Origin: Verpa conica
Lineage: Eukaryota; Ascomycota; Pezizomycetes; Pezizales; Morchellaceae
Reading direction: 5' to 3'
Length of the DNA: 64,000 nucleotides
Assembly (NCBI GenBank): GCA_033030425.1
Contig: JAUFSD010000014.1
Span: 1,426,001-1,490,000, forward strand
Shown here: one piece after another, positions 23,601-35,640 of the stretch
Layout of the letters: the number at the start of each line of letters is the position of its first letter
Numbering within the stretch: position 1 is the first letter of the stretch
Position numbers and translations under genes: made by a program
The notes under the pieces: generated by a model
What the model was told of the DNA's origin: nothing
Databases searched by the model: none
Seen by the model: the letters and a program-made list of their open reading frames with translations, nothing else

Positions 23601-26600
23601 ACTGAGTGAACATTCTTACTGTCGGGAGTTTGCTGTTCGAAGTCGCTATGACTTCGGTAGGCTATGATTTAAGGTTATTTTCTTTTTCAAATGTCACGTG
23701 GAGATTTTTTTTTAGAGCGTCTGCCTCTACTTGGAGTTAGTGATTTGTTTTCTGGACTTAGGGAGTCTTTTATTTGGTGTTTATTATATAGGGATTGTTT
23801 TATTGTGTCTTTTTTTATGTTAGTGGGCTGGTACAATTTTGTGGAGTTTGACTTGCCTATGTTCTGGGGGGTATATACTGGGTGGTGCGTATGACATTTA
23901 CTATGAAAAATCTTTGGTGTTATATAGAATGGTGTTTTTGGTATATAAATATAGTCTAGTTTATGCCTATCTTTTGAAGGAGATATAAAGTGTTTACATG
24001 AATTCTTATAGGTCGGACAATCTATCCGGTCCATATTGTAGATTTTTCACGTTATTTGTGCTTAAGATGTTCTAACACTTTTAGTATAATCAGAGGGTTT
24101 ATTGTTCCCTTAAGATAAACTTGGAGGCGTTTTTCTTGGGATGAAACTAGGTTTAAAGTCTCATAACTGTCCACTATTATATTATATCAGTCTTGATCTG
24201 TCTATATTTGGTCTATATCTTCTATGTATATCAGTCAGCTGCCCCGGGGATATAGAATTCGTAGACATGGTATATGTGGCAAACTAGATTATACTGACCT
24301 ATGAAAAGGATCAATTAAATTTTATGTATGGCCATAGTTCCGTTGTTTCCGGTGTTTCAGAGGCCATATTGGGAGTGAAGACCTACCAAAGTCTAGGGGA
24401 TGAGTAATATTTGGGTACAACTCTATGCTATTGTAGGGAACCCCCATCCTAATTACATGAACCTGACGATTAAGGTAATCCACCACTCCGGCCTGTCACC
24501 CTATCTAGACTGCAAGAGTAAAATGAAAAGAACAAGAAAATGCAGATACAAAGGTTCCTAACTAGTAGCTCCCACGCAACCTTCCTACCGCCATCTAATG
24601 TCTCTCTGACGTTCTCTCCATGTCGCCCCAACCCATCCTATGGGGAGCTCTTGGATGTCAGGTTTATTTTGTTAATTATAAGAAGTTATGTTAATTTATT
24701 GTACCCTAAATACTATGGGATTACCAACACTGAAGCTTGCAATTAAGAGACCAAAAGTACTGGAAATTAATCTTTACATGGCGAAGATAAAGTCATGCGA
24801 TTGTTTTAAAATACACGAGAGAAATGATTTGTAATAGGGAATCTAATATAAACCACGTGCCGCCCCCTGCCTGATCTAAACGGCCCGCGCGGCGTAGCCC
24901 TCATGGTTAGTTATACTGGTTTGATTGAGAAGAATATTATGACTGTTCACAATAAATTCACTCGGCAAGTAAGGTTTGAGGCCTGGGATCGATGCTAGAG
25001 TAGGATACATTTCGCATCTATCTAATTAGCCGGCCGACCGTGTCGCATAGTCATCGTCGGCTATTTCCTACTTATTTGGTAGCGAGCGAGATCATGGGGT
25101 AGTTTCTTTGTACCCCCGACTGTCCATCTAGTTAATCAATTGCAAACAAAGTACTATAAGCCTGCCAGACCGAAGAAACCCACCTCCAAATCACAGCCAT
25201 GATAATTCACGTTAAAGCGAATAGGTGTGTTGGAGTACGGCCGACAAGTAGTCGATCCCCATTAGGAGTCATAGGCATGTAGGGTATAAGAGGTCGGGCT
25301 TACCCCCCTCCTCTATGCGTATCATCGAACTATCATTCTATTGCTCGCACCCGTACTTTCACAAGGTGCCGTATCTATACGTACTCATATTCTGCGTAGC
25401 TAGTATGTCTTATACAATCTTAGGTAAAAATTGTAGCTAGCCTAGTCGTGGTCGTATTGCGTTCTTTCATGCCACCTCCTAACATAGAAGAATGTATCTG
25501 TATGGGGCAGTTCTCTTATAACTCTGATAAGTGTAGGTTTAATGGGGCCTGTGAATATAATTACATATAGTGAGTGTAACTCTTCAGTCAAACTGAAAGT
25601 CGTGATTGTGCCTAAAAATGGTGGATTCTTGTAAACAAACCCTTTAAGTTCCTTCATTACAATTGCCTGGCGGGTTATAATAATCATAGCCTATGGGTTC
25701 TATGTAATGGATTTATTGGGGGGCAACTACTTGGCTGGGTGGCGGTATCTACTATGCTTAATTCATTCATACAACTTGGCTGGGTACTCGAGGCGAGTGA
25801 CGGATTATGATTTATGGCAACAAAGCCCTAGGTATTTTTTGCAATTCATTTATATATAACTCGGACCGAAAAATTTAGTCCGGAGATCAGTATACCGTAC
25901 TTTTAAAGTAATGTATCTTGTACAGTTTCACTGGTTGAAGCTGATAGGAAAAGTGGCTTAAATTGCGAGCACCAGCCACGTGGCTTTAGAATACTAGAAT
26001 AGTGACATAAGCAGGGCGAGGGAAACTAGCAAAGTAGCAATGGAATCTAAGGCGGAGAGAGAGGGGATCCTCCATCCCCTCTCTATGCGTTCATAGAGAG
26101 AATATTGAGCCTTTTCTTTAGTATTTTGAGGCAACAAGAGTACTCGGCCTTGCCGGAGAATCACCTGCTGATATTGCAGTCGAAGATAAGGTGACGGGTG
26201 TATTATAATGTCAGTTCTCGTGACAGGTGGTCTTTGACTACTACCTAGATTGTTGACTCGACTTAAATTTGTGAGTGTTTATTCATAGTACAGTCCAAGT
26301 AGTATATAAGGAGAGAATACTATGCCAGTACATATAAGATAGGCACTATCCTTACCCTGAAACGCTTACTAATGGCGAATATTTAATAAAGTTTAATGCA
26401 GGTGCAATCCGTGACCCCACCGAGCCGCAATACTTGGTGTAAGCCTCAAACCTTGGCACAGTGCCTGAGTAGTATGCATGGCTGGGGTTCCCTAGCCCGA
26501 CCTTATACATTTTAATTCAATATTCCGACAAGGTTTGTAGGACATGATACCTAGTCACATTCGGGCCTATTATAGAAGTCATATTCCTTAGAGTTTTCTT

Positions 26601-26853
26601 GTTATTTTTAGAGGCTCAGTAGGTTGACAAAAATGGAAAGGAGAATTTCCGCAATACAATTGTGCATATTTCTTGTCCGTGTTCTCATATCCAGATATAT
26701 CAACGATAATAAAAAGAAATTCGTAATTCACCCTCTGAAGACGACTCGATAAGCTAAAGAAAAAGGAAAATAAAAACAAAAACATAAATAAGGGATACTC
26801 CACTACTCCAGACACAAGCTCTCGTGAAAAGAGAATACCAGCGAGCATCACGC
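23601..26853. other. 3.25-kb gene-free region
   Basis: No gene seen. The stretch is AT-rich, with short unrelated open frames. A compact hairpin lies at 26056-26086. The last 100-250 bp probably belong to the 3' end of the large zinc-finger gene. Confidence 0.5.
26056..26086. repeat. Perfect hairpin
   Basis: AGAGAGGGGAT and ATCCCCTCTCT face each other around CCTCC, giving 11-bp perfect arms and a 5-nt loop. It sits in non-coding DNA and its role is unknown. Confidence 0.6.
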
Positions 26854-29800
26854 TCAAACATCATTCCATCCCGCCCAAGGAGCCCTATGCTGCAGCAGAA
26901 CCTGTTGGATGCTTAAGGTTTCGTTACTGTTTTGGTTTGCTTCGCGGATGTAGGCGTCCCTTTTTCGATTCCCATCATGGATGTAGACTTCGCAGACCAA
27001 GCATTTCCATCGGCCGTCTTCGTACATTTCTCTACAGTCCGTAGGCAATGTCGTCCTACAGGTTTTACAATAGTAAGTGCCTAGGTTTAATGGGATTGAG
27101 GTTGCTATGGGTGAATTTTTATTGGTTGAAGATGTCCCGGCCTGGGCTGCCTCTTGTGGTTCCCTGTATTGCTGTCTCCCGGATCTGTGATGGGGATCTG
27201 TGAGATGGGCATTGATGAAGCTATATGGCACTGCCCGTTGGCAGACCCTGCACTCCCAAATACTCTCGTGAACCGGAACCTTGGCATCGGATTGGGAGGT
27301 GTTATTGAGGCCCAAGAGACGTTCTAGCTCTCGGTGTTCTGAGCCCGCGAGGTGAGCATCTTTTGTATTGTATTTCATGCTTTTCCAACAGATTGCACAT
27401 TTCCAATCATCCAAGTTTCCCGATTGTTTTTGCGCCTGCTGACGGCAGAGTTCTTCCATCCTCTGGTGTTTGAGCCCTTGAACGTGGTCGGAAATTACAG
27501 ACACTTGCATCCTTCTCTCGCAGACTCTACATTCCCAGTGCTCGTTGGCATGAATCCTAGCGCTTTGTACCTGATTCTTAAGCCCCTCGGCTGTCGGCTG
27601 TAGCCTCTCCTTCTCTCTGTGGCCAGATCCTGCTAGATGAGCCGCTTTCGAGCCGATATGCATCTTCCTTTCGCAGATCTTGCATTCCCATGACGTGTTT
27701 GATGGCCCTACCTGCGCCTGCGCCTGCCTCACTTCTTCCTGCCTCCGTAGCCCCTCCTGCCTCACTAAATCTTCCTGCCTTCGTAGCTCCTCCTTCTTCC
27801 GTAGCTCCTCCTGCCTCCGTAGCTCCTCCTTCTTCCGTAGCTCCTCCTGTTTTCGTAGCTCCCCTTGCCTATGTAGCCTTATCTGCTCCCGGTGCTTGGT
27901 CCCCGCGAGGTGTTGGTCCCTCGAACTGAAATGCATTTCTCTTTGGCAGAGCTTGCACTCCCATGGGTCTCCTGGATTCTCACCTGGTGGTAGGCGACGA
28001 AGAAACTGGAAGGGTTTGGGTGTAGGCGGCTTGGGGGGAGCTGCAACCTGTGCGGAGAACAAATTTGGTATATCCTGCTTCCAGAGATCAGACAGTTGCC
28101 CCGAGAATGGAGTCATACTGCTGCCCGGGAAAGCTGTGTTTGTGCTGGATTTCGCGAGGATAGACTGGTCGTGTAAATTCGAGGCCGCTCCCGATTCCTC
28201 TTCATTGTCCGGGGAAATGACGTTATGAGAGGGGCTATTATATTCGGACGGCTCTTCCACAGGTTCATACTCGTGCTCTTCATGGTTGGGGTGGACGTCT
28301 TTGACACTCCAGTGCATTGTCTCCAGGCAGATATTGCATGACCATGTGGGGCCTTGGTGTTGTGTCACCATCTCTGTAGGGAAGTCCTTAGAACAGACCA
28401 GGCAGTGAAATGTATCCGGCTCTGTGGTAACAGATTCAGAGGTCTCGATCGTCCGAGGAACTTCGCCAGGGGCTTCTTGTGAATCTTCATGTTCGCTCTC
28501 CAGGGGGTACTCTGGGGGATGATACTGATTTTCCTGTGATTCCGAAGGTGTTTCCTGTATATCTGATAAATGTTCATTCTGGTTTACAGATTCACCATGT
28601 TGTGCCTTAGCTGGGGGCAGTGGTAACATCCCTGAAGATGTGGAATCGCTGAGCTTGGATTCAGGCTCTGGAGATACTTCAGTGCATGTCCCGTCTTCTC
28701 CAACTGGAGAGTCAGTAAGTGCCTCCTGAGAATTGAGCTCAACATCCTCTGTATGTTTCTTGTCCGGAAAATGTTCTCCATCGAGTATTATTGTGCTTTG
28801 GCAGACTGTACACTTATAGACGTGGCCGGCGTGCTGCGTTTGCTCCTCTATGGGGATACTGTTATCGCAGATCAAACACTGGAAGCATGCGGATTCCAGC
28901 ACTGTCTCGGCGGATGACTTAGGCTCGGTCTCGAGGGTTAATTTGGCATTCTCATCGGAAGGATCTGGCTCCGCACCCCCGAAGATCTCATCTAGCTGCT
29001 GCCCAGTGAAATAGTCCTCCATAAGATCGATTAGGGTGTTAGAAAGAGTTTCAGGTTGTTCCGGATTGTCAATTCCAATCTCCAGTGCGGGCTGGTCCAG
29101 ACTATCGAACAGAGGGATAAGCAATTCCTCTGTAGCGGACATATATGTGCTGCTTGTTGAAGAAGAACTGGAGTTGGCATTGAAGGCTTCATCGAGGAGA
29201 GATAGTTCCGAGTCTACCGGGCCCTGTACAGTAGACTTTCCGCCAGTCAGGGTCCCCCAACCGTCGAACGTAATCGGTGCGATGTCACCGCAGATGAGGC
29301 CGGCCAGTTCTATTCAATGAGAATTAGCCCTATGTTCTCCGACGGCTCCTGAATTCAAAGGCGCTTGGGACTTACCGTGCTCGTTAGACTCATTAGCCAT
29401 CACTGGGGCCGCACCGACATCCATGTAGTCATATCCAGCTTCGTTAGGGGTTAATAAGCAATACTCGGTGTGTTGATTTTTCCAGTCCTCATGTAGTGAC
29501 TGATGGCAGAAACGGCACTCCCACATCGGGGCACTGCTTAAATGCTTGCTGATGTCTGCGAGGGGGACTTTGGTGTCGCAGGTACCACAGTGGAAAGTTT
29601 CGAGCGACGATGGAGGTAAGATTGGAGATTTTTTGCTGATGGGGACGGAAAAGTCTGCTGATGGGTTGCGTATATATGGTTTTGGTGAGAAGGCCTGCGG
29701 GGCGATTTTGATGTCGGATAAGCTGTGCGGTGGTGCCTGATCAACTTCAGGCTGGCAGGGAGGAATATCGGCGAGATCACCACCGTCATCGACCCCGCCA

Positions 29801-30144
29801 GCTCCGGAGCCAGCACCGTACCCAGATACCTCATCCCCGGCGGTAAAGTCACCAAGATCATCACCGATAGCGGAATCCTGCGACATACTCCTTGCATGAA
29901 GAACCTTGGCATGGTTTTTCCCCCTGAGGTGCTCTTCCCTGTGGAAAACGCTAATAGTCTCATCGCAATCAGTGCACTGCCACATTAAATAGTTCTCGAC
30001 TGGGGCCTTTGACTTTGGGTTCGGCTTGGGGTTCGGCTTGGGGTTCGTGGGCTGCTTCTGTTTCGGTGGTTGAGACGGTCGTCTCCGAAACTTTATATCG
30101 TAGGATGAAGTAGAAGAAGAATCACTGCGCCGATCGAAGTCCAT
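26854..30144 (-). CDS. 1074-aa protein with about ten U1/matrin-like zinc-finger modules
   Basis: Exon 1 (30144..29376) and exon 2 (29309..26854) join in phase across a 66-bp intron with a GTAAGT donor. The N-terminus is proline/lysine rich (NPKPNPKPNPKSK). At about residue 55 comes the first finger (WQCTDCDETIS, then HLRGKNH). Paired CxxC modules follow near residues 184, 399 and 557, alternating with acidic linkers. From about residue 707 there are five tandem copies of W-E/K-C-x2-C then H-x3-G-x-x-HR (CKLCQREMHF, CKICERKMHI, CRVCERRMQV, CAICWKSMKY, CRVCQRAVPY) and a last CxxC pair at about 1003. Between fingers one and two of this array lies a helix of 6-residue repeats (EELRKK, EELRRQ). 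CxxC-HxxxxxH fingers of this spacing bind double-stranded RNA or RNA-protein surfaces in known families, so a nuclear RNA-binding role is possible (inference). No close family is recognised. Confidence 0.85.
27740..27870 (-). repeat. 18-bp coding minisatellite (Glu/Arg helix)
   Basis: Within the zinc-finger gene, about seven imperfect copies of an 18-bp unit encode ELRKQE, ELRKKE, ELRRQE, DLVRQE and GLRRQE. The plus strand shows repeated CTCCTxCxTxCGTAG. The product would be a charged single alpha-helix or coiled-coil spacer between finger blocks. Confidence 0.75.
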
Positions 30145-30697
30145 ATTCCTAAGAAGTAATCTAGTTAATTTCCAACTATAAGATTGAACTGTATAACACT
30201 GAGATGAGGGATATGATACCTGAGAGTTGTGAGGGATTGTTATAAGAGTAAGTCTTGGGGGAGGGTCAGGCTCCCTAGGTAATTATACACTTGTGTAGAG
30301 GTGGGATGCCTGAAAACCGAAAACCCCGCATTACTGCGGGTGGGATCCGATGGAATCTGCATCTGGTTATAACTGTGTAATGAATGTGGGGTTCGTCTCC
30401 TGAAAAGCAAGGGGACATCCTCAGCCCCAAACTGTTAGATGAGTGAATGTCGTGGGGTCAACGTGGTCTGGACATATCTGTCTATCGTCACCTTATCGAG
30501 GCTCTGCGCGTTGACGTCGCTGGCCAATTACCCGGCCATGGGTGCAGCAACTATCATTGACACAGGGTTCTATTAAGGGAATAGCAAAACACATAAATCC
30601 CTGAGTCTCACATCCAATGATTTATCTAGTGGCATATCTGTATCGTCTCTAAGCGACACTTATCGCTTACATGTATATATTCTAATAAATGTGATTG
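30145..30697. other. Intergenic region between zinc-finger and RING genes
   Basis: 553 bp holding the promoter of the 1074-aa zinc-finger gene (near 30145-30300) and the 3' end of the RING gene. No other feature recognised. Confidence 0.45.
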
Positions 30698-32318
30698 TTA
30701 CATAACCCCCATCATATGTACCATAGTATAGGCTCTCGTTACCATCAACCCCGGAAAATCTTGATCTATACGCCCAAGTATTATGTTAGATATGACTACT
30801 ACTACTATTATTTGGGCATGAAAACAAACCCTATCAACGACGATTGTTCTGCATATTGGGCACGGGACTACCCTAGGCCCTGGAATTCTCCTCTGTTTTA
30901 TACCCATCTTGTCGCAACACAACTACCACCACCACGGTTAGTCTCACAGATACCTACCAGCTATGACTAAAGGAATCTCTGTGAGGACATACTATACAAA
31001 GTACTAGATGATTACACGGAAGGAGAACCGCATCCGCAATTTGGCTATAACAAATGATGCAACCCGAGTCCGTCTTCATGTCATCTACCTCTGGGGCTGG
31101 TTGTTTTATTTCTACGTCCTCACCTTTTTGAGTCGCTATCGCGCGGTACTCTTTCCTGATTTTTGAAATATTCTCAAATGCGTTGTCAATAAACTGCCCG
31201 TATTCGCCGCGGGTATCCTTTTTCTTATCTAACTCACTCTTGCTGATTAATTCCAGCAAGATTGATGTTTCTTCAGCGAGCTTTTTTAGGTCCTGTGACA
31301 GTAGTATGTTCTGTTCATGCGCTTGAGGAAGCCCCACGGTGGGCCGGTGCCGGTCACCCCATGAACTGAGTGTATTTTCGTTTTGACTGTTGGTATTACG
31401 CCTGATTTCCAATGTCAGTTATTCTGTAGGGGTATAAGATTCCTAGAATCTCTAGTATCTATCTCGAACTACTATAACTCACATGCCACTGGAGTAATCA
31501 TATGCTCCATTCGATGCCCGACCCCCAAGCTGATAATAATAATGGCCGGGGACCCCTAGATTTGGTCCATGTGCCTGAGTATCCTGCAGGGTCTGGCGTA
31601 TGGGATATCTTGGATTTTGCTGCGGATCCCGTTGGGGAGACCCCGATCCCAAGAGATTAAGGAGATTCTGCTGGGCTACTGATATACGAACCGGCCCTGG
31701 GGATTGGGGTTGGGGTTGGGCTCGCTCCGTAGGAGCCGGGGGGGCTCTTTGTTGTGGTATGGGTTGTATACCCCTATTACCGGCTAAATACCGTGCTAAT
31801 GGAGTCCCTGGGATGACGGATGGAGATTGCTGGTTAGTCGTTCTATTTTGACTCACTGGGAGTACTACTCGAGGCATGTTGGGTATATAGGGTGGTGCCC
31901 GTGGGTCGTAGATTGTTGCCGATCTTGCAGATCCCGTATTTGACGAGTTTGGTGCATCCTGGTTGGATATTAATCGAGGAGGATTAGATGTATTGCGCTC
32001 TAGTCGAAGCCTTTTCGCTTCACGTTTTCTTGCACTGCGTGATGTATTGGGCGCCGGGTTAGTGGATCTTGTTGCGGCGGAGATGCCCGGCGCGGGTCCC
32101 AGCATGCTGGACGATCTCACGGCATTGAAAGCGCCTGGGTCGGGGAGGTTTTGCCTCGACATGAGGGCTATTAAGGGCTTTGGAAAATCATCCGAGAGAT
32201 CGATCCCTGATAACTCTAACTGGCGGTCCCAGAATCCTGAAATACTAAATGTTAGAGACCTACGTGGAAATCCGTCTTGATAAGAGGGGGATCTGGAATG
32301 TCCAAGACACTTGGCCAT
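30698..32318 (-). CDS. Proline-rich protein with C-terminal C3HC4 RING finger (probable E3 ubiquitin ligase)
   Basis: Exons 32318..31483, 31401..30993 and 30922..30698 splice in phase to about 489 aa; introns are 81 and 70 bp with ACTGAC and CTAACC branch sites. The N-terminal half is disordered and rich in Pro, Gln and Arg, with an RKREAKRLRLER basic patch that may be a nuclear signal. A helical linker follows (LKKLAEETSILLELI). The RING finger is created by the second splice: CIICYSQIADAVLLPCNHLVLC in exon 2 plus LCCDKMG and PCPICR in exon 3, matching C-x2-C, C-x-H-x3-C-x2-C and C-x2-C of the MDM2/IAP-like class. Such RINGs recruit E2 enzymes for ubiquitin transfer. The last about 40 residues may be untranslated if another intron exists. 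An upstream coding exon is also possible. Confidence 0.8.
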
Positions 32319-33579
32319 GCGATTGAGGCGTAAGACCGCCTCGACTTAAGCTCTGGCCGGTCAAGCTCCACTCGTAGCTCTTGAATGACCTCCCCCACTC
32401 TAACGTATCGAGTACAAGTGAGACTTACCCCGACAAAAGTCACAGTATTTGCTAGGAGCCGAGTGTGAGTATCTTCCACTTCTCAGTTTGCAGCGAGTAG
32501 CTGGTCCGAATCCTCACCTCCATCTGTAGAGGTATGAAGTATTGGGCCTCCCGTGCCTAGCTACTGTACTCTGCAAGAACCCCATCCAGGTGGGTCTCGT
32601 ATCATCGCAAGCGCAGCAATTGTGTTGTCGGTAGGTACACCGAGAAGGAACTTTGTGGGCGCATCCGTCTTGTACAGCGCGGGGGTGGGCGCCTGACTGC
32701 ATTCTTGAAGTCAAACGGGATTCGGGAAGGTCTGGTAGCGGCCATATACTACATGTAGGATTTATGAGGCAGATTACTTGGGACATTAGGCAACCCATAT
32801 TTGAATGTGGCTAGTATATCTAGGTGCGCCACAACATGTGGGGGCTGGCTGTACCACCAAAAGACAGCAGGAAATAATCAAAGAAATTATATCAGGTCTT
32901 ACTGTTATAACCGTACTCTAACACAATATTAGAACAGGTAATACCCTGTGAATTGTATAGTATCGGTACTGTATGAACAGAAGATATTAATGAGAGGAGA
33001 TATCACAAGGGAGTAGCCAATCGAAAGAAGACTAGGCACGGGACAGCTTGAGAGATACTCTACCAGCCAAAAGGTAGATCACGGGAATTATTAGTGTATC
33101 CTTAGTTTACCGTAATCCCCCAGCCCTTAGCCTGCCTAGTTTCAGTTAGTTAGCCCTTTAAGATTCCTACTAGGTAGCCCAAGTCCTCAGCCTCACCCCT
33201 GCAGGGCAAGATCTTCCTTATGGCTGCCTTGATAAGATGTGATTAGATTAGATAAGTCTAGATAACACCACATCAGATTAGTATAAGCTATGTACTATTA
33301 TCGCCTCGCATGTTCTGTGTTTAAATCTAGTACTCTAAAACTACTAATTATAATCAAATAGCTTATATAACTACTAGGGGATGTAACGTCCTTGCACTTT
33401 TTGTGTCAGGTATACTGCCTCTTTCTACTAACCCATGGATTAGATGCAAGGTTGGCGGTGGTTGATCCATAGTAGCTCACTCGTCCGTCTATGCCAAGAC
33501 TGAATATCAGGCAGCCCATAGACATATTAGACCCCCGCTCCACCTATGTGTGCACTTCCTCTTAAACTATATCAATTAC
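32319..33579. other. Divergent intergenic region
   Basis: 1.26 kb between the RING gene (-) and the second zinc-finger gene (+), so it should hold both promoters. There is a tract of GATTAGATTAGATAAG-type repeats near 33239-33265. No gene recognised. Confidence 0.45.
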
Positions 33580-35640
33580 ATGATGCCCCCCCAAAGCACC
33601 AACCACCTCTACAAACCCCTCTGTATCTTACAGGGAAAGTGGGGCTGCATAATCTGTAATGATCAGTTTACAGAACCTCCAGCGAGTCATATAGTCGGAA
33701 ACCGCCATCGCACAAACAATGACCTGCTACTTTGGAGTTGTAGAGACTGTGCTACCTCGGCACTCCAGATCTCTCAGTCCCTCGATGAAGCTACCGAACG
33801 ATACCAACAGATTACTCAAGGGTTCCAACCTACCGACGATTTCCTAGATGTTTCCCCACACACCCTCCTGCGCTGGAGTTGTAAAACCTGCAACATTACA
33901 ACAATAGAGCCTCAAGAATTACATGAAGACAACAAACTCCATCGAGCTAACCTCTCAAAGCCTTTATATTGTAAAGCTTGCAATGTTATTATTAACGTTG
34001 AAACAAAGGCTTACCACGAACGCGGCAAAAAGCACATGGAAAATATTCGTGCCGGAGAGTATCTCTCAATGGCTGGTGGATTTGGATATTTAGAAAGCAC
34101 AAAAACGGGTAATCCTAAAGAAACCACGGCGGCTAGTTTAACACATGATTCATGGACTTCACCAATATACCCCATGGACAGCTGGACTTGCACAGATTGC
34201 AACATAACGGTCCCTGAGTGGTTCCAGGCAATACATAGTCGTGGGAAACAGCATCGCAAGAATAAATCCAAGAAATCGTCCTGGATGTGCCAAATCTGTA
34301 ATTTAGCATGCACCTTAAGCGGCCGGGGGTCGCATGAAAGAACGAAGAAACACCTCAATAAGGTCAAGAACCTCGCTAAGAGTAAGAAGGTCTTGGTAGA
34401 TTTATTACAGGTCCCTTCAGATTCCTATGACCCGATCATAGGTATCCCACCTAACCTAAGTATTAAATTACTTCCTCTGCCACTAGTCCAACCACTGCTA
34501 ATAAAATGACGGCAGATATTCAATCTAGTACAGTTCAGAGGCACAAGATACTTCGCTTGATACCTCCAGAAAAGAAATCAAAACGATTTTCAAAGCCGCT
34601 GTCACTTAGTCTTAACACACAGCAGTTCGTCAAGGTAAGCCGCACCAGTTTACAGGGCAGGAAGCTAGCTAACAAAACCAAAGACATCTAATCCCATCGA
34701 TCATCTAGGGCCACATCGATATTACCAATCCAAACCGGGGGCGATCCGACGCCAAAATACTTCTACATGCTCGGTATGCGGTGTTGCAGACCCTACAGAA
34801 TACAGCAGACTTAAACAACCTCAATGCACAAGCTGCCACGTTCAAGAGCGCGATTCAATCATATTGGAAGAAGAGTGGTTGTCATACTGGGAACTACCAG
34901 AACCAGACTACAGTGCTTCTGTAGAAAAAAGAGAACACGAGCTCCGCAAGGTTGGACCATCGCCCTTCATTGAACCTCATACAAATGCGGTCAGACAGCT
35001 CCTAGTACACCAGCTTGCACGCAAAAAGGCCCTCTCCCGCCATCATTTCTCGAGAACCTATGCCAACCCCGCGTGGAACCCATGGCGCGACAGCTCGCGA
35101 TCGGAGGAGAAAAAGATTCGTGGCCGGCATGAGGTATTGGCGTGTAGGGATAAGAAGTATAATTTCCCTCCGGAATGTTTCGATGACGACAGTGAAGAGA
35201 GAATAGTAGGGGGGATAGTAAAGATAAATATGAAAGATATAGCTAGGAGACCTAGAGAGAAAGAATTGAAGACACCAAATCCAGGAATCAACAAGGGAAA
35301 TAAGCAGGAACGAAGCGGCACTGGAGGCAGGGCACCCAAACCAATAATCGATACCCAGAAACACCTTGCCAAGGTTAGCAGAGGACACCACATCGAAACC
35401 CACAATACCTCGTCTCGCGGTCAGAGTAATGCGGAACACGTCCCGGTGGCTATCGAAGGTCAGGAGAATGAGTGTTGGTTGTGTCGGTTTAAGCAGATAC
35501 AGGGCGGAAAGAGTAAAGTGGAGGGCTGTTCCTATCCAGACCAAAAAACTTGCACCGTAGAGTGGAGATGCTCTACATGCGAAGTGTCTTTATGTGTTAG
35601 CCCTTCTCGAAATTGCTTTGTTGAATTTCATAGGATGTAA
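33580..35640 (+). CDS. 645-aa protein with tandem U1-like zinc fingers and C-terminal CxxC modules
   Basis: Exons 33580..34441, 34516..34634 and 34684..35640 join in phase. Intron 1 is 74 bp. Intron 2 is 49 bp with a GTAAGC donor and CTAAC branch close to the acceptor; it shifts the reader past the stop at 34691 into the frame carrying CSVCG and CTSCHVQ. The N-terminal half has five CxxC-H-H modules: WGCIICNDQF/HIVGNRH, WSCKTCNITT/HEDNKLH, YCKACNVIIN/HERGKKH, WTCTDCNITV/HSRGKQH and WMCQICNLAC/HERTKKH. The middle has a CxxC pair of pairs. The C-terminus ends CWLCRF, WRCSTCEVSLC and NCFVEFHRM, a Cys-His pattern like those seen at the end of some transposase-derived proteins. The finger style (W before the first Cys) matches the 1074-aa neighbour, so the two are probably distant paralogues. 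Function unknown; RNA or DNA binding is likely. Confidence 0.78.

Noticed and set aside
34506..34691. Separate small gene after the second zinc-finger frame
   Set aside because: The sequence splices in phase at 34515/34516 and 34634/34684 to link the two flanking frames into one protein.
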